In this document: positions 1 through 7,342 of the stretch, in pieces | How the letters are laid out: each line of letters starts with the position of its first letter | Numbering within the stretch: the first letter of the stretch is position 1 | Assembly (NCBI RefSeq): GCF_019052805.1 | Contig: NZ_JAHQRJ010000003.1 | Location: 124,001 to 188,000 of the forward strand | DNA length: 64,000 nucleotides | DNA from: Noviherbaspirillum sp. L7-7A | GTDB lineage: Bacteria > Pseudomonadota > Gammaproteobacteria > Burkholderiales > Burkholderiaceae_D | Reading direction: 5' to 3' | Position numbers and translations under genes: made by a program | The notes under the pieces: model-generated | Database searches by the model: none | What the model was told of the DNA's origin: nothing | What the model saw: only the letters and a program-made list of their open reading frames with translations

Positions 1-118
1 GGAGGTAGTCATGAAAATTCCTTGAATTCAAAATTGCAAGATGGGTTTTCAAGAAATGTATTCTCTGGTGGAATCAATTTCCAATTTCGACTGGTGTTAT
101 CTGATATATGAAATTTGA

Positions 119-1123
119 ATGAATGCCGTACGTGCTCTAGTGCTGGGTTGCGCCGGTCTATCCTTGCTTTTCAGTTCGATTGAAGCGGATGCGAACGAAT
201 GTGCTAAAACCCTCCCAGACAATGCAGTCGGCAGCCAAATAGTCAGGGCTGCAATAAAGGAATATGCAAGTTTCAACGGACATCGGATTGATACTGCTGG
301 GCGTCTATGGAAATTTGGCTCGACTGAAACGGAGAATGAGTCATTGCTCAATGCCGTGACCGGCGAGCCCGACTCAAGCGATGCTCGCCATCTTGCATGG
401 CGGCGGGTGTGGGAATACTGGCTTGTACTAGATCGGCATGTTCCCAGTGTTGCTCTGTCACGCAAGGTGATCGCACACCCGGGTGCGCTTGATGGCGATG
501 CTGAGGACAGAACTGCAACTGAAAAGACGCTGCGTGAGCTTTTTGCGAGATTGGCCCTCGAGCCATCCGACGTGAATGAAAGCCTGCGCCAGGCTGCCCT
601 ACGCGCCGCGCTCAGCGATTCGCCGTGGTCGGCGGCATTTATCTCTTATGTGATGCATGAGGCAGGGCTTTCTGATGAACAGTTCCGGTACGCGGCCGCA
701 CACTGGCAATATGTGAAACAGGCGTTTGGTACTGACTCCCGCCGGATATATCGCGCTTGCGACCCTCGACATACTCCGCCGCGCGAAGGTGATTTACTTT
801 GCTATTCGCGCGGGTCACGGGCGCCTGAAAACTTTGAGGAGTGGCTAATTGCGGTAACTCGCCCAGGGTTCACGGCAGCATCTCATTGCGAGATCGTGGT
901 GCTCGTCGACCGGACGGCCAGCAAGATGGAGACCGTAGGCGGGAATGTCTTGCAGTCCATTGCGATGCGCCGATTGAAGTTGAACGGGAATGGCCTTCTT
1001 TCCGCGAGCCATTATACTGGAAACACGATCAGGCGTATGCCATCGGCTTGTGCTAAAGACAAAAGTTGCCGTGAGTGGGACTCCAACACGCAGCGATGGA
1101 GTGTCTTGCTAAAGCTGCGTTGA
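119..1123 (+). CDS. DUF2272 family exported protein
   Basis: This 334-residue protein starts with a hydrophobic stretch (about residues 5-22, then an Ala-rich cleavage-like region), so it is probably exported. The core region with SPWSAAFISYVMHEAG near residue 170, a following H-W-x-Y segment and a later ASHCEIVV strand matches DUF2272, a fold related to NlpC/P60-like proteins. The position where a catalytic Cys would sit is Ser, so hydrolase activity is not implied. A four-codon mini-ORF (108-122) ends across the start codon in an ATGA overlap, and no clear Shine-Dalgarno is visible. The gene lies beyond the partition locus and its base composition is lower in GC than the DNA after 7 kb. The biological role is unknown. 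Confidence 0.75.
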   Translation: MNAVRALVLGCAGLSLLFSSIEADANECAKTLPDNAVGSQIVRAAIKEYASFNGHRIDTAGRLWKFGSTETENESLLNAVTGEPDSSDARHLAWRRVWEYWLVLDRHVPSVALSRKVIAHPGALDGDAEDRTATEKTLRELFARLALEPSDVNESLRQAALRAALSDSPWSAAFISYVMHEAGLSDEQFRYAAAHWQYVKQAFGTDSRRIYRACDPRHTPPREGDLLCYSRGSRAPENFEEWLIAVTRPGFTAASHCEIVVLVDRTASKMETVGGNVLQSIAMRRLKLNGNGLLSASHYTGNTIRRMPSACAKDKSCREWDSNTQRWSVLLKLR

Positions 1124-1307
1124 AGATTAAGCACCGTGATGTGCAGTGTTTGAGAGAAAAAGTGCATTATCAATATAGCGATTTAAGGACCGTTTGAGGC
1201 GGGAACAATCTCCACTTTCGTTCAATTTCCAATAAATTCTATTAAATTTCAATGACTTGGGATTGTTAACCGCTTGGGCAGTGGCAAGAGTTCTGTTTAG
1301 GTTGAAA

Positions 1308-1322
1308 TTTTCACCGTGAAAA
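1308..1322. promoter_or_regulatory. parS-like centromere site 1
   Basis: The 15-bp palindrome TTTTCACCGTGAAAA has 7-bp arms around a central C. It resembles the chromosomal parS consensus (TTTCAC and GTGAAA arms) and lies 60 bp beyond the stop codon of parB. A second copy is centred 25 bp away. Binding by the adjacent ParB is inferred from position and resemblance. Confidence 0.6.
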
Positions 1323-1326
1323 AATA

Positions 1327-1353
1327 GCCAAATTTTCACGGTGAAAATTTGGC
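1327..1353. promoter_or_regulatory. parS-like centromere site 2, 27-bp perfect palindrome
   Basis: This is a perfect 27-bp palindrome with 13-bp arms around a central G. Its core TTTTCACGGTGAAAA is the same as site 1 except for the central base. The longer symmetry suggests it may be the stronger site. It sits 30 bp beyond parB, between parB and the DUF2272 gene. It could also act as a hairpin terminator for parAB, but the conserved core shared with site 1 favours a protein-binding site. Confidence 0.6.
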
Positions 1354-1382
1354 CATGTACCGCACAGATTGTGCGCCACTAT

Positions 1383-2315
1383 TTAGTCAGCTAGTTCCAA
1401 AAGTCGCGACAAAATTTCTTCCGGCGCATAACCATTTTTGCAGTTAATGATTAGCCGGCTTCCATCCACTACAACATCACCAAAATGTTGTCCTTTAATT
1501 TTCAAAGCGACAGCAGCTTGGGTGGTTTTGGATAAACGATTGACTTCACCCGTGGCCCAATTCACAGCACCTTGCTCAGATGCGCCATCGTGGCTTATCC
1601 GCCGGAGTGCCTGGATCACAATACGGCTGTGCCCCTTTTTCGCCAAAGTCACAAGACTTGCCGCATTTTTCGCGCCAATCAAATTCGGCTTTTCGTCAAG
1701 CATGGCGATCGCTTCCTGCGGCAAATCAAAGAACGCGAGACAGCGGCTAATAGTTGCGTCCGAAACGCCGATACGCCTAGCCAGTGTTCCCTGCGTCAAT
1801 GGCTTTCCGGCTTCCGTCGACATTGTGAGGGTCCGTCTGTACGCCTTGCCGCGCTCATAGTCACATAAGGACCGCTTGGCTTCATTATCGGCAAGCGCAC
1901 CTATTGCCGCATCTGTTACGGAAATGTTTTCCAGTACGAATGCCGGAATTTGTTGCTTGCCCAGAATCTGATGGGCACGCAAACGGCGTTCGCCGCCGAT
2001 CAATTCGTAACGGCCATTCTCTTTGGTCTTGACGGTTATAGGCGACATCAAGCCAGATTCGCTGATCGAAGCGGCCAGTGCATCGATTGCTTCGGGATCG
2101 AAGATCAGTCGTGGTTGATGCGGACTTTTATCTATCAATGCGATAGGAATCTCTGCCGCTGACGCATGGCTATGGCCGGATAAAGAAGCTGGGTCAGGCA
2201 TCGGTCGAGGTTCAGTTACAGCTTGCTCGTCCTGAAAAGACTTTGACACGGCTTCTGTCTGATCAAACGTTTTCAATGACGCCAAGGGCATCCGTGGTGC
2301 AAGTCGTTGCTTCAT
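1383..2315 (-). CDS. parB: ParB-family partition protein
   Basis: The 310-residue protein has the ParB/Spo0J N-terminal domain from about residue 55, with the CTP/DNA-clamp signature GGERRLRAH at 107-115, followed by a helix-turn-helix (LTQGTLARRIGVSDATISR, about 173-191). ParB binds parS and loads onto DNA as a clamp, working with ParA to segregate the replicon. The start is supported by GGAGG seven bases upstream. The parA stop and parB start share one base (TAATG), so translation is probably coupled. The C-terminal about 80 residues are poorly conserved and would hold the dimerisation region. Two parS-like palindromes lie just beyond the stop codon. Confidence 0.93.
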   Translation of the reverse strand: MKQRLAPRMPLASLKTFDQTEAVSKSFQDEQAVTEPRPMPDPASLSGHSHASAAEIPIALIDKSPHQPRLIFDPEAIDALAASISESGLMSPITVKTKENGRYELIGGERRLRAHQILGKQQIPAFVLENISVTDAAIGALADNEAKRSLCDYERGKAYRRTLTMSTEAGKPLTQGTLARRIGVSDATISRCLAFFDLPQEAIAMLDEKPNLIGAKNAASLVTLAKKGHSRIVIQALRRISHDGASEQGAVNWATGEVNRLSKTTQAAVALKIKGQHFGDVVVDGSRLIINCKNGYAPEEILSRLLELAD

Positions 2316-3469
2316 TATGCAGCCTCCATGTTCGTGCCTGCTGCCTGCTTCTTGGCCAGCTTCCCTGTTACCGACAGAACAAATTCTGTAAATAGACGAT
2401 ACTCCCCAACAGGTGCAGCCGTTGGTTGCTGCAGTGTGAGCGGCAGGTAGTTTTCTTGTGTTTTAGGGAAGAGTTCACTGGAAGAAATCACTGTCGGAGA
2501 CAAATTGGTTTTATAAGCCTGGAGTTGCTGCTGCATCCGAGATACCCTAGTGATGTTAGTTGAGTAATGCGTCGGCAATATCATTAGTTGAGGACGCACT
2601 TCCGGCGAACGCTCGGCAAGCCCATTGATTTCCGAGACGAGTCTGGATAGGCCTTTTACTGCAAAGGAGTCCATGCGGATGGGCGCGATGACTAAGTCCG
2701 CAGCGGCTATTGCATTTGTGGAAGAGAAGGAAATCGACGGAGGACAATCGAATATGACGAAGTCAAATTCGGAAACATTAAGGCCCGGCACTTGTCCGGC
2801 AGCTGAGTCCTTGAAAAGATTGCGAAACACCAGCTCCCGATTACCTTTAGCGTAGGTAAAGGCCTGTTCAAGGTCCCCAAGGAAGGTATCCGATGCGACC
2901 AATGCAGGGCCATGTATTCCAAAGGGGCGCTTGATCAGACCGGCAACGTTCTCCATTCGTGTGCCACGACCGCTTTTGCTCTCCATATACTGAGTGCAGA
3001 CAGTCGCAAATGTCCCAGTGACAATCCCATCTTCATTCAGGTCATGCTGTGCTGCCTCGTCCACTGTCAGGTCGCTTTCGTAACCCATCAGTTGCGTCAG
3101 GTTGGACTGGACATCGAGATCGATCATGAGGACCCGATACCCTAGTAAGGAGAGCTGGACGCCCAGCTCACCTGCTGTGGTTGACTTGCCAACCCCACCT
3201 TTAATGAGATCGACCGCAATCACAATAGGCGCGGAGGAAAGACGTTTTACCAGCTCCTGCTCCCGTCGCCACTGGGCCAGACGGAATATATCGGCAATGC
3301 TGAACAATCTGACTGCTGGCGATGCAGGATTTTTCTTGTTTGCCCTTTGTATTTCCAGACCGCTATCGCGCAAATGATTGCGTAGCGTGTTCTCCGAAAT
3401 ATTGAGCAATGCCGCCGCTGCTTTAAGTCGATAAACAACGTCATCCTGTAAGGCAAATGTCGATCTCAT
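2315..3469 (-). CDS. parA: ParA-family partition ATPase, type Ia
   Basis: The 384-residue protein has an N-terminal helix-turn-helix region (about residues 15-40, LLNISENTLRNHL) and a deviant Walker ATPase: KGGVGKST at 90-97, the Walker A-prime segment MIDLDVQSN at about 115-123, and Walker B VIFDCPP at 238-244. Length and the N-terminal DNA-binding part fit type Ia ParA proteins such as that of P1, which drive partition and repress their own operon. A GGGAGGG Shine-Dalgarno precedes the start. A palindrome 68-110 bp upstream (3537-3579) is a good candidate operator. The gene is first in a parA-parB operon transcribed away from the origin. Confidence 0.93.
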   Translation of the reverse strand: MRSTFALQDDVVYRLKAAAALLNISENTLRNHLRDSGLEIQRANKKNPASPAVRLFSIADIFRLAQWRREQELVKRLSSAPIVIAVDLIKGGVGKSTTAGELGVQLSLLGYRVLMIDLDVQSNLTQLMGYESDLTVDEAAQHDLNEDGIVTGTFATVCTQYMESKSGRGTRMENVAGLIKRPFGIHGPALVASDTFLGDLEQAFTYAKGNRELVFRNLFKDSAAGQVPGLNVSEFDFVIFDCPPSISFSSTNAIAAADLVIAPIRMDSFAVKGLSRLVSEINGLAERSPEVRPQLMILPTHYSTNITRVSRMQQQLQAYKTNLSPTVISSSELFPKTQENYLPLTLQQPTAAPVGEYRLFTEFVLSVTGKLAKKQAAGTNMEAA

Positions 3470-3536
3470 CCTTTCCCTCCCCTAGTTAACTACTAAAGCA
3501 CGCATTGTCTGCACCACCTATGCGTGTGTCAACTCA

Positions 3537-3579
3537 TTTGGTAGGTTTAACCTCGATTTGAGGAAAATAACCTACCAAA
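3537..3579. promoter_or_regulatory. Inverted repeat upstream of parA, putative operator
   Basis: Perfect 11-bp arms TTTGGTAGGTT (3537-3547) and AACCTACCAAA (3569-3579) flank a 21-bp spacer that itself holds a CCTC/GAGG inverted repeat (3551-3563). It lies 68 bp upstream of parA. Type Ia ParA proteins repress their operon by binding such a site through their N-terminal helix-turn-helix, so this is the likely parAB operator. That assignment is inferred. Confidence 0.5.
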
Positions 3580-4278
3580 AGCACCAAAGCTTTTTTATGC
3601 AGGCAACATCAGAAAGCGGTGAGGAAACCGCAGAGCGCCGCAGCATTCTCAGACGTCCATACAAAGTCTAATAAGCCGCTAAAGGTGAGATCCAACGGGG
3701 ACCTGTGTAGGTAGTCGGTCCTATAAGAGCCTCCCTGGTCGCCTTGGCGGGCTTCGGGCTACAAAACCCTTCAGGCTGTACAAACAAGATCAAACTCGCG
3801 CCTTTTTGGCCATATGGAACGGCTAGCTCGAGCCAATGGTGAGCTTCTACAGGTAAAGGCGGTTTGTCGCAGCTTCCTTTAATGAGTTATGGTGAGCTTT
3901 TGCAGGGATTGCTCCGTCCCAGTCGGATCACAGGGCTGGTTGACACGCGCTGGAGCGAATGCGAAAACTGGTAGTAGGAAACGCGAGGCAGGGAGGTTTG
4001 TAGAAATCCTGCTGGCCCACCACATGGTGCCGGTTGTTGCCTGCCGGCTTGGGCATAACGAACAGCGCCGCTCACTGAGCGATTGCAGTTTGACTTGCTT
4101 GAGCAAGACCGACGGGAACAATCCGGAATAAGACGCGGCGATGAGTTCTGGAGGGGATCGGGCGATTAGTCTTAACACGGTCGACGGGTCCACTGGGTGT
4201 TAACGACGGGGTGGGCATGCTGAAGCCGCTCTAAAGGTGAGACTCAGCAGGGATAACATTCGTGTCCAAAGGCAGTAT

Positions 4279-4328
4279 GGTGAGGCTTTACAGGGACATG
4301 CCGCTTTGAATACCCGTAAAGCCTCACC
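4279..4328. repeat. Inverted pair of iterons
   Basis: The direct iteron at 4279-4297 (GGTGAGGCTTTACAGGGAC) faces an inverted one at 4310-4328 (reverse complement GGTGAGGCTTTACGGGTAT), and the symmetry extends into flanking TAT and ATA. The only full inverted copy in the array therefore forms a dyad with a 12-bp spacer. It may be bound by Rep dimers or form a cruciform. Its role is unknown. Confidence 0.7.
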
Positions 4329-4841
4329 ATAAAGGTTGAAACAGGCTTTTTTGACGTCATGTTGAAGCAAGTTTTGCAAGCATTTTTTTATGGTGAGCCT
4401 TTACAGGGATCTCGGCTTAAGATCAGTCCCTGTTTATTATCACCATTGCGGCAGTTCAATCGTAGTTTGAGTAATAAGGTGAGTCTTTACAGGTAGCAGC
4501 CATGTCGAAATTATTTCAACAGCGCATCGCAAGCTGATCTTCCCAGTGAATGCGTGAAAAAGTCGGCGTTACAAAGGATATCCGCGAACTCATCCGTCGA
4601 TTGGTAGCTTTTATGCCCGTCTATGGTGAGCTTTTACAGGCACCGGACCTTTCCTGCTGGGCGGTTTTGCGCGTATCAAACGTTTCGCGAGGAGCGAACG
4701 ATCGTTGTTTTGTGGTTTGCGTGTTTGTGTATGAGTACGCCAGCCCGATGCCCTTGAGAGTTTGAATAAGTAAACACCTTAAAGCTTTGTAAACCTTAAA
4801 ACCCGGGAAGGGCAATACCAGTAAGGCCAAGCGCGAATTGA

Positions 4842-4990
4842 GGTGAGGTTTTACAGGGATCTTGGTGAGGTCGGGCAGGGACCAAGGTGAGACTGCACAG
4901 GGTTTGAGCGGGATTTCGGTGAGCCACCACAGGGACCTCGGTGAGTGGAAACAGGGAAAGAATCCCTTAAAGGTGAGAGCCTACGGGGAC
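4842..4990 (+). repeat. Helically phased iteron cluster, likely core origin
   Basis: Six iterons start at 4842, 4864, 4886, 4918, 4940 and 4972, giving steps of 22, 22, 32, 22 and 32 bp. These are close to two or three turns of B-DNA, so all copies face the same side of the helix, as expected of a minimal iteron origin. The cluster ends about 125 bp before rep. Confidence 0.75.
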
Positions 4991-5075
4991 CGTGATATCT
5001 AACTCCATCCTGGAGGGTGGAAATCATGCAACGACGGTGATTGCGTTCTTCTCACTTTTCGGGCACCATCCTCGC

Positions 5076-5106
5076 GGTGAGCCTGCCTGGTAGGCCGCTT
5101 CTCACC
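5076..5106. promoter_or_regulatory. Inverted iteron half-sites in front of rep, putative autoregulatory operator
   Basis: GGTGAG at 5076-5081 and CTCACC at 5101-5106 are the invariant iteron half in opposite orientations, ending 10 bp before the rep start codon. In plasmids such as pPS10 and pSC101 an inverted repeat related to the iterons in the rep promoter binds Rep dimers and represses rep. The same arrangement is inferred here. Confidence 0.5.
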
Positions 5107-5116
5107 ATATGACGCT

Positions 5117-6463
5117 ATGACAGCAAAAAAGAAAGCAGGTAAAACCAGCAGCGGCGGAAGTACCGAGCTCAAGGAATTCCGCAAGACAAACGAGGCAATC
5201 GGCTTGCGGGTGTCGGAGGGAAGGTTGTCGTTGTTGTCGCGCAAAATATTCAATGTCATGGTGTACCACGCGCAGCGCATCCGCCACAAGGGCGAGAACG
5301 CGCCGATCGATACCGAGGCCGCCAAGAATTATTACTGGATTCCCCTGGCCGAACTCGCACGCGACGCCGCCTACGACAGTCGCGACACCGAGTTGTTTAA
5401 GGAACAGGTGCAGGAACTGCAGAACATCCGGATCTTTTCCGAGGACGCAATCCAGTGGACCAGCGAGCGCCTGGTGTCGTCGGTGAAGCTGGTCAATCCG
5501 CGCGGGCTGAAGAAGCAGGGCGGCATGCTCTGGTTTGGCTTTGCCTTTCCACCTGAGGTGGAGAGCATGGTGATGGCGCCGGGATCCTATACCAAGCTGT
5601 CGGTGTATTACCAGGCCCTGCTGCGCTCAGGCGCCAGCCTGGCGTTGTATGAAATCTGTAGGCGCTATGCCACCAATCCTTCCAAGCTCACCAATCGGGC
5701 CGAATGGTCATGGTGGTATGGCGCGCTCACGGGCAATCCGGTCAGCGACGCGATTCCGGAGTACAAGTACTTCAAGCGCGACGTGCTGAAATACGCCATT
5801 AGCGAAATCAACATGGTCACCGACATCAATGTCGAGCTCATCGAGCATAAGCAGGGCCGCAAGATCGTCAGCCTGCAGTTCAAGGTGGAGCCTGCCCAGC
5901 AGGAAGCGCTGGCCCTGTCGGCGCCGCCCATCATCGATGGCGACCTGGTGCAGCGCATGATGGCCCTGGGCCTGTCGCAGGAGGACGCCTGCAATACCCT
6001 GGCGACCACCGAAGACGGCAAGCTGCGCGCGACGCTGGAGCTTACCGAGAGCCGTGTCAGCAATCCCCGCGCCGGTGCAATCGGGTCGCCGGCAGGCTAC
6101 TTCAAGCAGGCCTTGCGGGATGGTTATGCGTCGAATGTGGATATCGCGAGAAAGAATATCCAGAAGATGGAAAAGCCGCCCAGTGTGGAGGCGTCGATCA
6201 ATGCGATCCGCGAGCGTTTTCTTGCCGACCGGGCCAGGGATGCGCTGGGCATGTACAACGAATTGCCTGCCAGCGATCAGAGCGACTGGCTGTTCCGTTT
6301 CAAGGAGAGTGCGGCCGCCAAGGGCTTGAACCTGTCGCGCGGCTTGTCCACGGCAAGCGCGCGCTCCGCATTCAGCATGTGGTTTGCCGAGACGCAGTGG
6401 GCCGAACCGACCGACACCGACCTTCTGGCCTTTGCCGCTGTCAGCAGCATGCAGAAGGGCTAA
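5117..6463 (+). CDS. Replication initiator protein, Rep_3 (RepB) family
   Basis: The 448-residue protein carries the two winged-helix Rep_3 initiator domain in roughly residues 25-260, with segments such as LSRKIFNVMVYHAQ, the YTKLSVYYQALLRS region and a KYFKRDVLKYAISEIN helix typical of the second winged helix. It should bind the adjacent iterons and open the origin. It is longer than small-plasmid initiators (about 230-330 residues) because of a C-terminal extension of about 190 residues, as seen in initiators of large secondary replicons. No strong Shine-Dalgarno is visible. A three-codon mini-ORF at 5109-5120 overlaps the start in ATGA form, so coupled translation is possible. A strong hairpin follows the stop codon. 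Confidence 0.9.
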   Translation: MTAKKKAGKTSSGGSTELKEFRKTNEAIGLRVSEGRLSLLSRKIFNVMVYHAQRIRHKGENAPIDTEAAKNYYWIPLAELARDAAYDSRDTELFKEQVQELQNIRIFSEDAIQWTSERLVSSVKLVNPRGLKKQGGMLWFGFAFPPEVESMVMAPGSYTKLSVYYQALLRSGASLALYEICRRYATNPSKLTNRAEWSWWYGALTGNPVSDAIPEYKYFKRDVLKYAISEINMVTDINVELIEHKQGRKIVSLQFKVEPAQQEALALSAPPIIDGDLVQRMMALGLSQEDACNTLATTEDGKLRATLELTESRVSNPRAGAIGSPAGYFKQALRDGYASNVDIARKNIQKMEKPPSVEASINAIRERFLADRARDALGMYNELPASDQSDWLFRFKESAAAKGLNLSRGLSTASARSAFSMWFAETQWAEPTDTDLLAFAAVSSMQKG

Positions 6464-6474
6464 GCCGATAGCAG

Positions 6475-6510
6475 GGCGTTTTGCCAGCCGACAGAGGCTG
6501 GCAAAACGCC
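6475..6510. terminator. Bidirectional terminator between rep and the convergent gene
   Basis: A perfect 15-bp stem (6475-6489 with 6496-6510) closes a 6-nt loop and sits between the stop codons of two convergent genes. There is no long U tract, but the stem carries an internal GTTTT/AAAAC. Its position supports a terminator working on both strands. Confidence 0.75.
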
Positions 6511-6514
6511 ACCA

Positions 6515-7042
6515 TCAGAAGTACTTTTTGACCACTTCCGCAAATGCTTCCTCGACCGGCTTGCCTTTCTTGAGCAACTGGTCGATCTCGCCGGAATATT
6601 CTGCGATGCGCGCCGGCAGCGTCGCCCGGTTGGTCTTGAAATAAGCATAGCGGGCGGCTGCAACCTGCTCGTCCAGTCGCGCGGCGGCCGTCTTGGTCGG
6701 ACCGCTGGCGCTTTTCACGGCGCGGCCTGTGCGGCTGCCACCGCGGGCGCTGCCACCGTAACCTGATAGCGCCTTGTTGAGCTGCTCGGCATTCATCACC
6801 GGCGTTGCATTGGCGCCAGCGAACAGTTCCTCCTGACCCTGCAGCAGGTGGTGCTGACGGTCGAAGGCAATCGCCTTGCCCATGTCGTTAATGACCTGAT
6901 AGCTGGGCTCGATGCCGCCGCTGGTCAGTGAAAATTGTACCCGGTCGCCATAGGCGGCCATTTTTTCAAGTACGCCCTTGGCGTAGTCGGCTGGCAGGGT
7001 GGCAATGTCGCCATTCCAGCGCTTGGTTCTGGTTGCACTCAA
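6515..7042 (-). CDS. Hypothetical protein next to rep
   Basis: I do not recognise this 175-residue protein. It is soluble in appearance, with a Gly/Ser/Arg-rich linker at about residues 92-115 separating an N-terminal alpha/beta-looking half from a helical C-terminal half ending in EAFAEVVKKYF. It converges on rep and shares the terminator hairpin. A perfect palindrome (7081-7099) lies about 40 bp upstream of its start and could be its operator. The position beside the initiator suggests a replicon-maintenance or DNA-related role, but nothing in the sequence proves it. Coding is supported by length, codon bias and the terminator. Confidence 0.7.
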   Translation of the reverse strand: MSATRTKRWNGDIATLPADYAKGVLEKMAAYGDRVQFSLTSGGIEPSYQVINDMGKAIAFDRQHHLLQGQEELFAGANATPVMNAEQLNKALSGYGGSARGGSRTGRAVKSASGPTKTAAARLDEQVAAARYAYFKTNRATLPARIAEYSGEIDQLLKKGKPVEEAFAEVVKKYF

Positions 7043-7342
7043 TGTTCAGGTTCTCCGAGGGAATTAGCAGCAGGCTTAAAGGCTGGCATGATGCCAGCCG
7101 CCCGCCGTCGATCAATTTATGACACGGTCTTTGTCGCTTCGTTCTGATGCCGCTTCAAACCATTGAAGCAAGAAGGATTGCCGGCACACAGTTACGAGAC
7201 TTGGCCAGGCTGCCTGCTTGTCGCATCAGAGATCCGGGCCACCGGCCCGGTATGGCAGATGGGATTGCCTTCATGGCAACCGTGTCAGGACGGTATTGTA
7301 CCGCGTGACCCGGTCCGCCCCGAAAACAGCACCGGCATCCGA
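7043..7342. other. Intergenic region with palindrome and GC-rich hairpin
   Basis: No gene is seen here. A perfect 19-bp palindrome GGCTGGCATGATGCCAGCC at 7081-7099 lies just upstream of the hypothetical gene that starts at 7042. A compact hairpin CCGGGCC-ACC-GGCCCGG at 7234-7250 lies beyond the helicase stop codon and may terminate its transcript. Confidence 0.55.

Larger units (their letters stand above)
3684..4990 (+). repeat. Iteron array and replication origin region
   Basis: Between parA and rep no convincing gene is present. Instead the 19-bp motif GGTGAGnnTTTACAGGGAT or a variant occurs fourteen times on the plus strand, starting at 3684, 3838, 3891, 4236, 4279, 4392, 4478, 4625, 4842, 4864, 4886, 4918, 4940 and 4972, plus once inverted at 4310-4328. 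GGTGAG is invariant, the middle varies, and CAGGGA is mostly kept. Such repeats next to a Rep_3-type initiator gene are iterons, the Rep-monomer binding sites of theta-replicating plasmids and chromids. T-rich tracts at about 4345-4391 could be the melting region. I saw no perfect DnaA box (TTATCCACA). Confidence 0.88.

Noticed and set aside
1327-1353. Palindrome as a simple terminator of parAB
   Set aside because: The same 15-bp core recurs at 1308-1322 and resembles parS, which a terminator would not require. A dual role is still possible.
4550-4765. 71-codon frame inside the origin region
   Set aside because: It contains an iteron, has no ribosome site and no recognisable protein pattern.
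3684-4990. Regularly recurring repeats resembling a CRISPR array
   Set aside because: The repeat is only 19 bp and variable in the middle, intervals range from 22 to 345 bp, one copy is inverted, and a Rep initiator gene is adjacent. Iterons explain it better.
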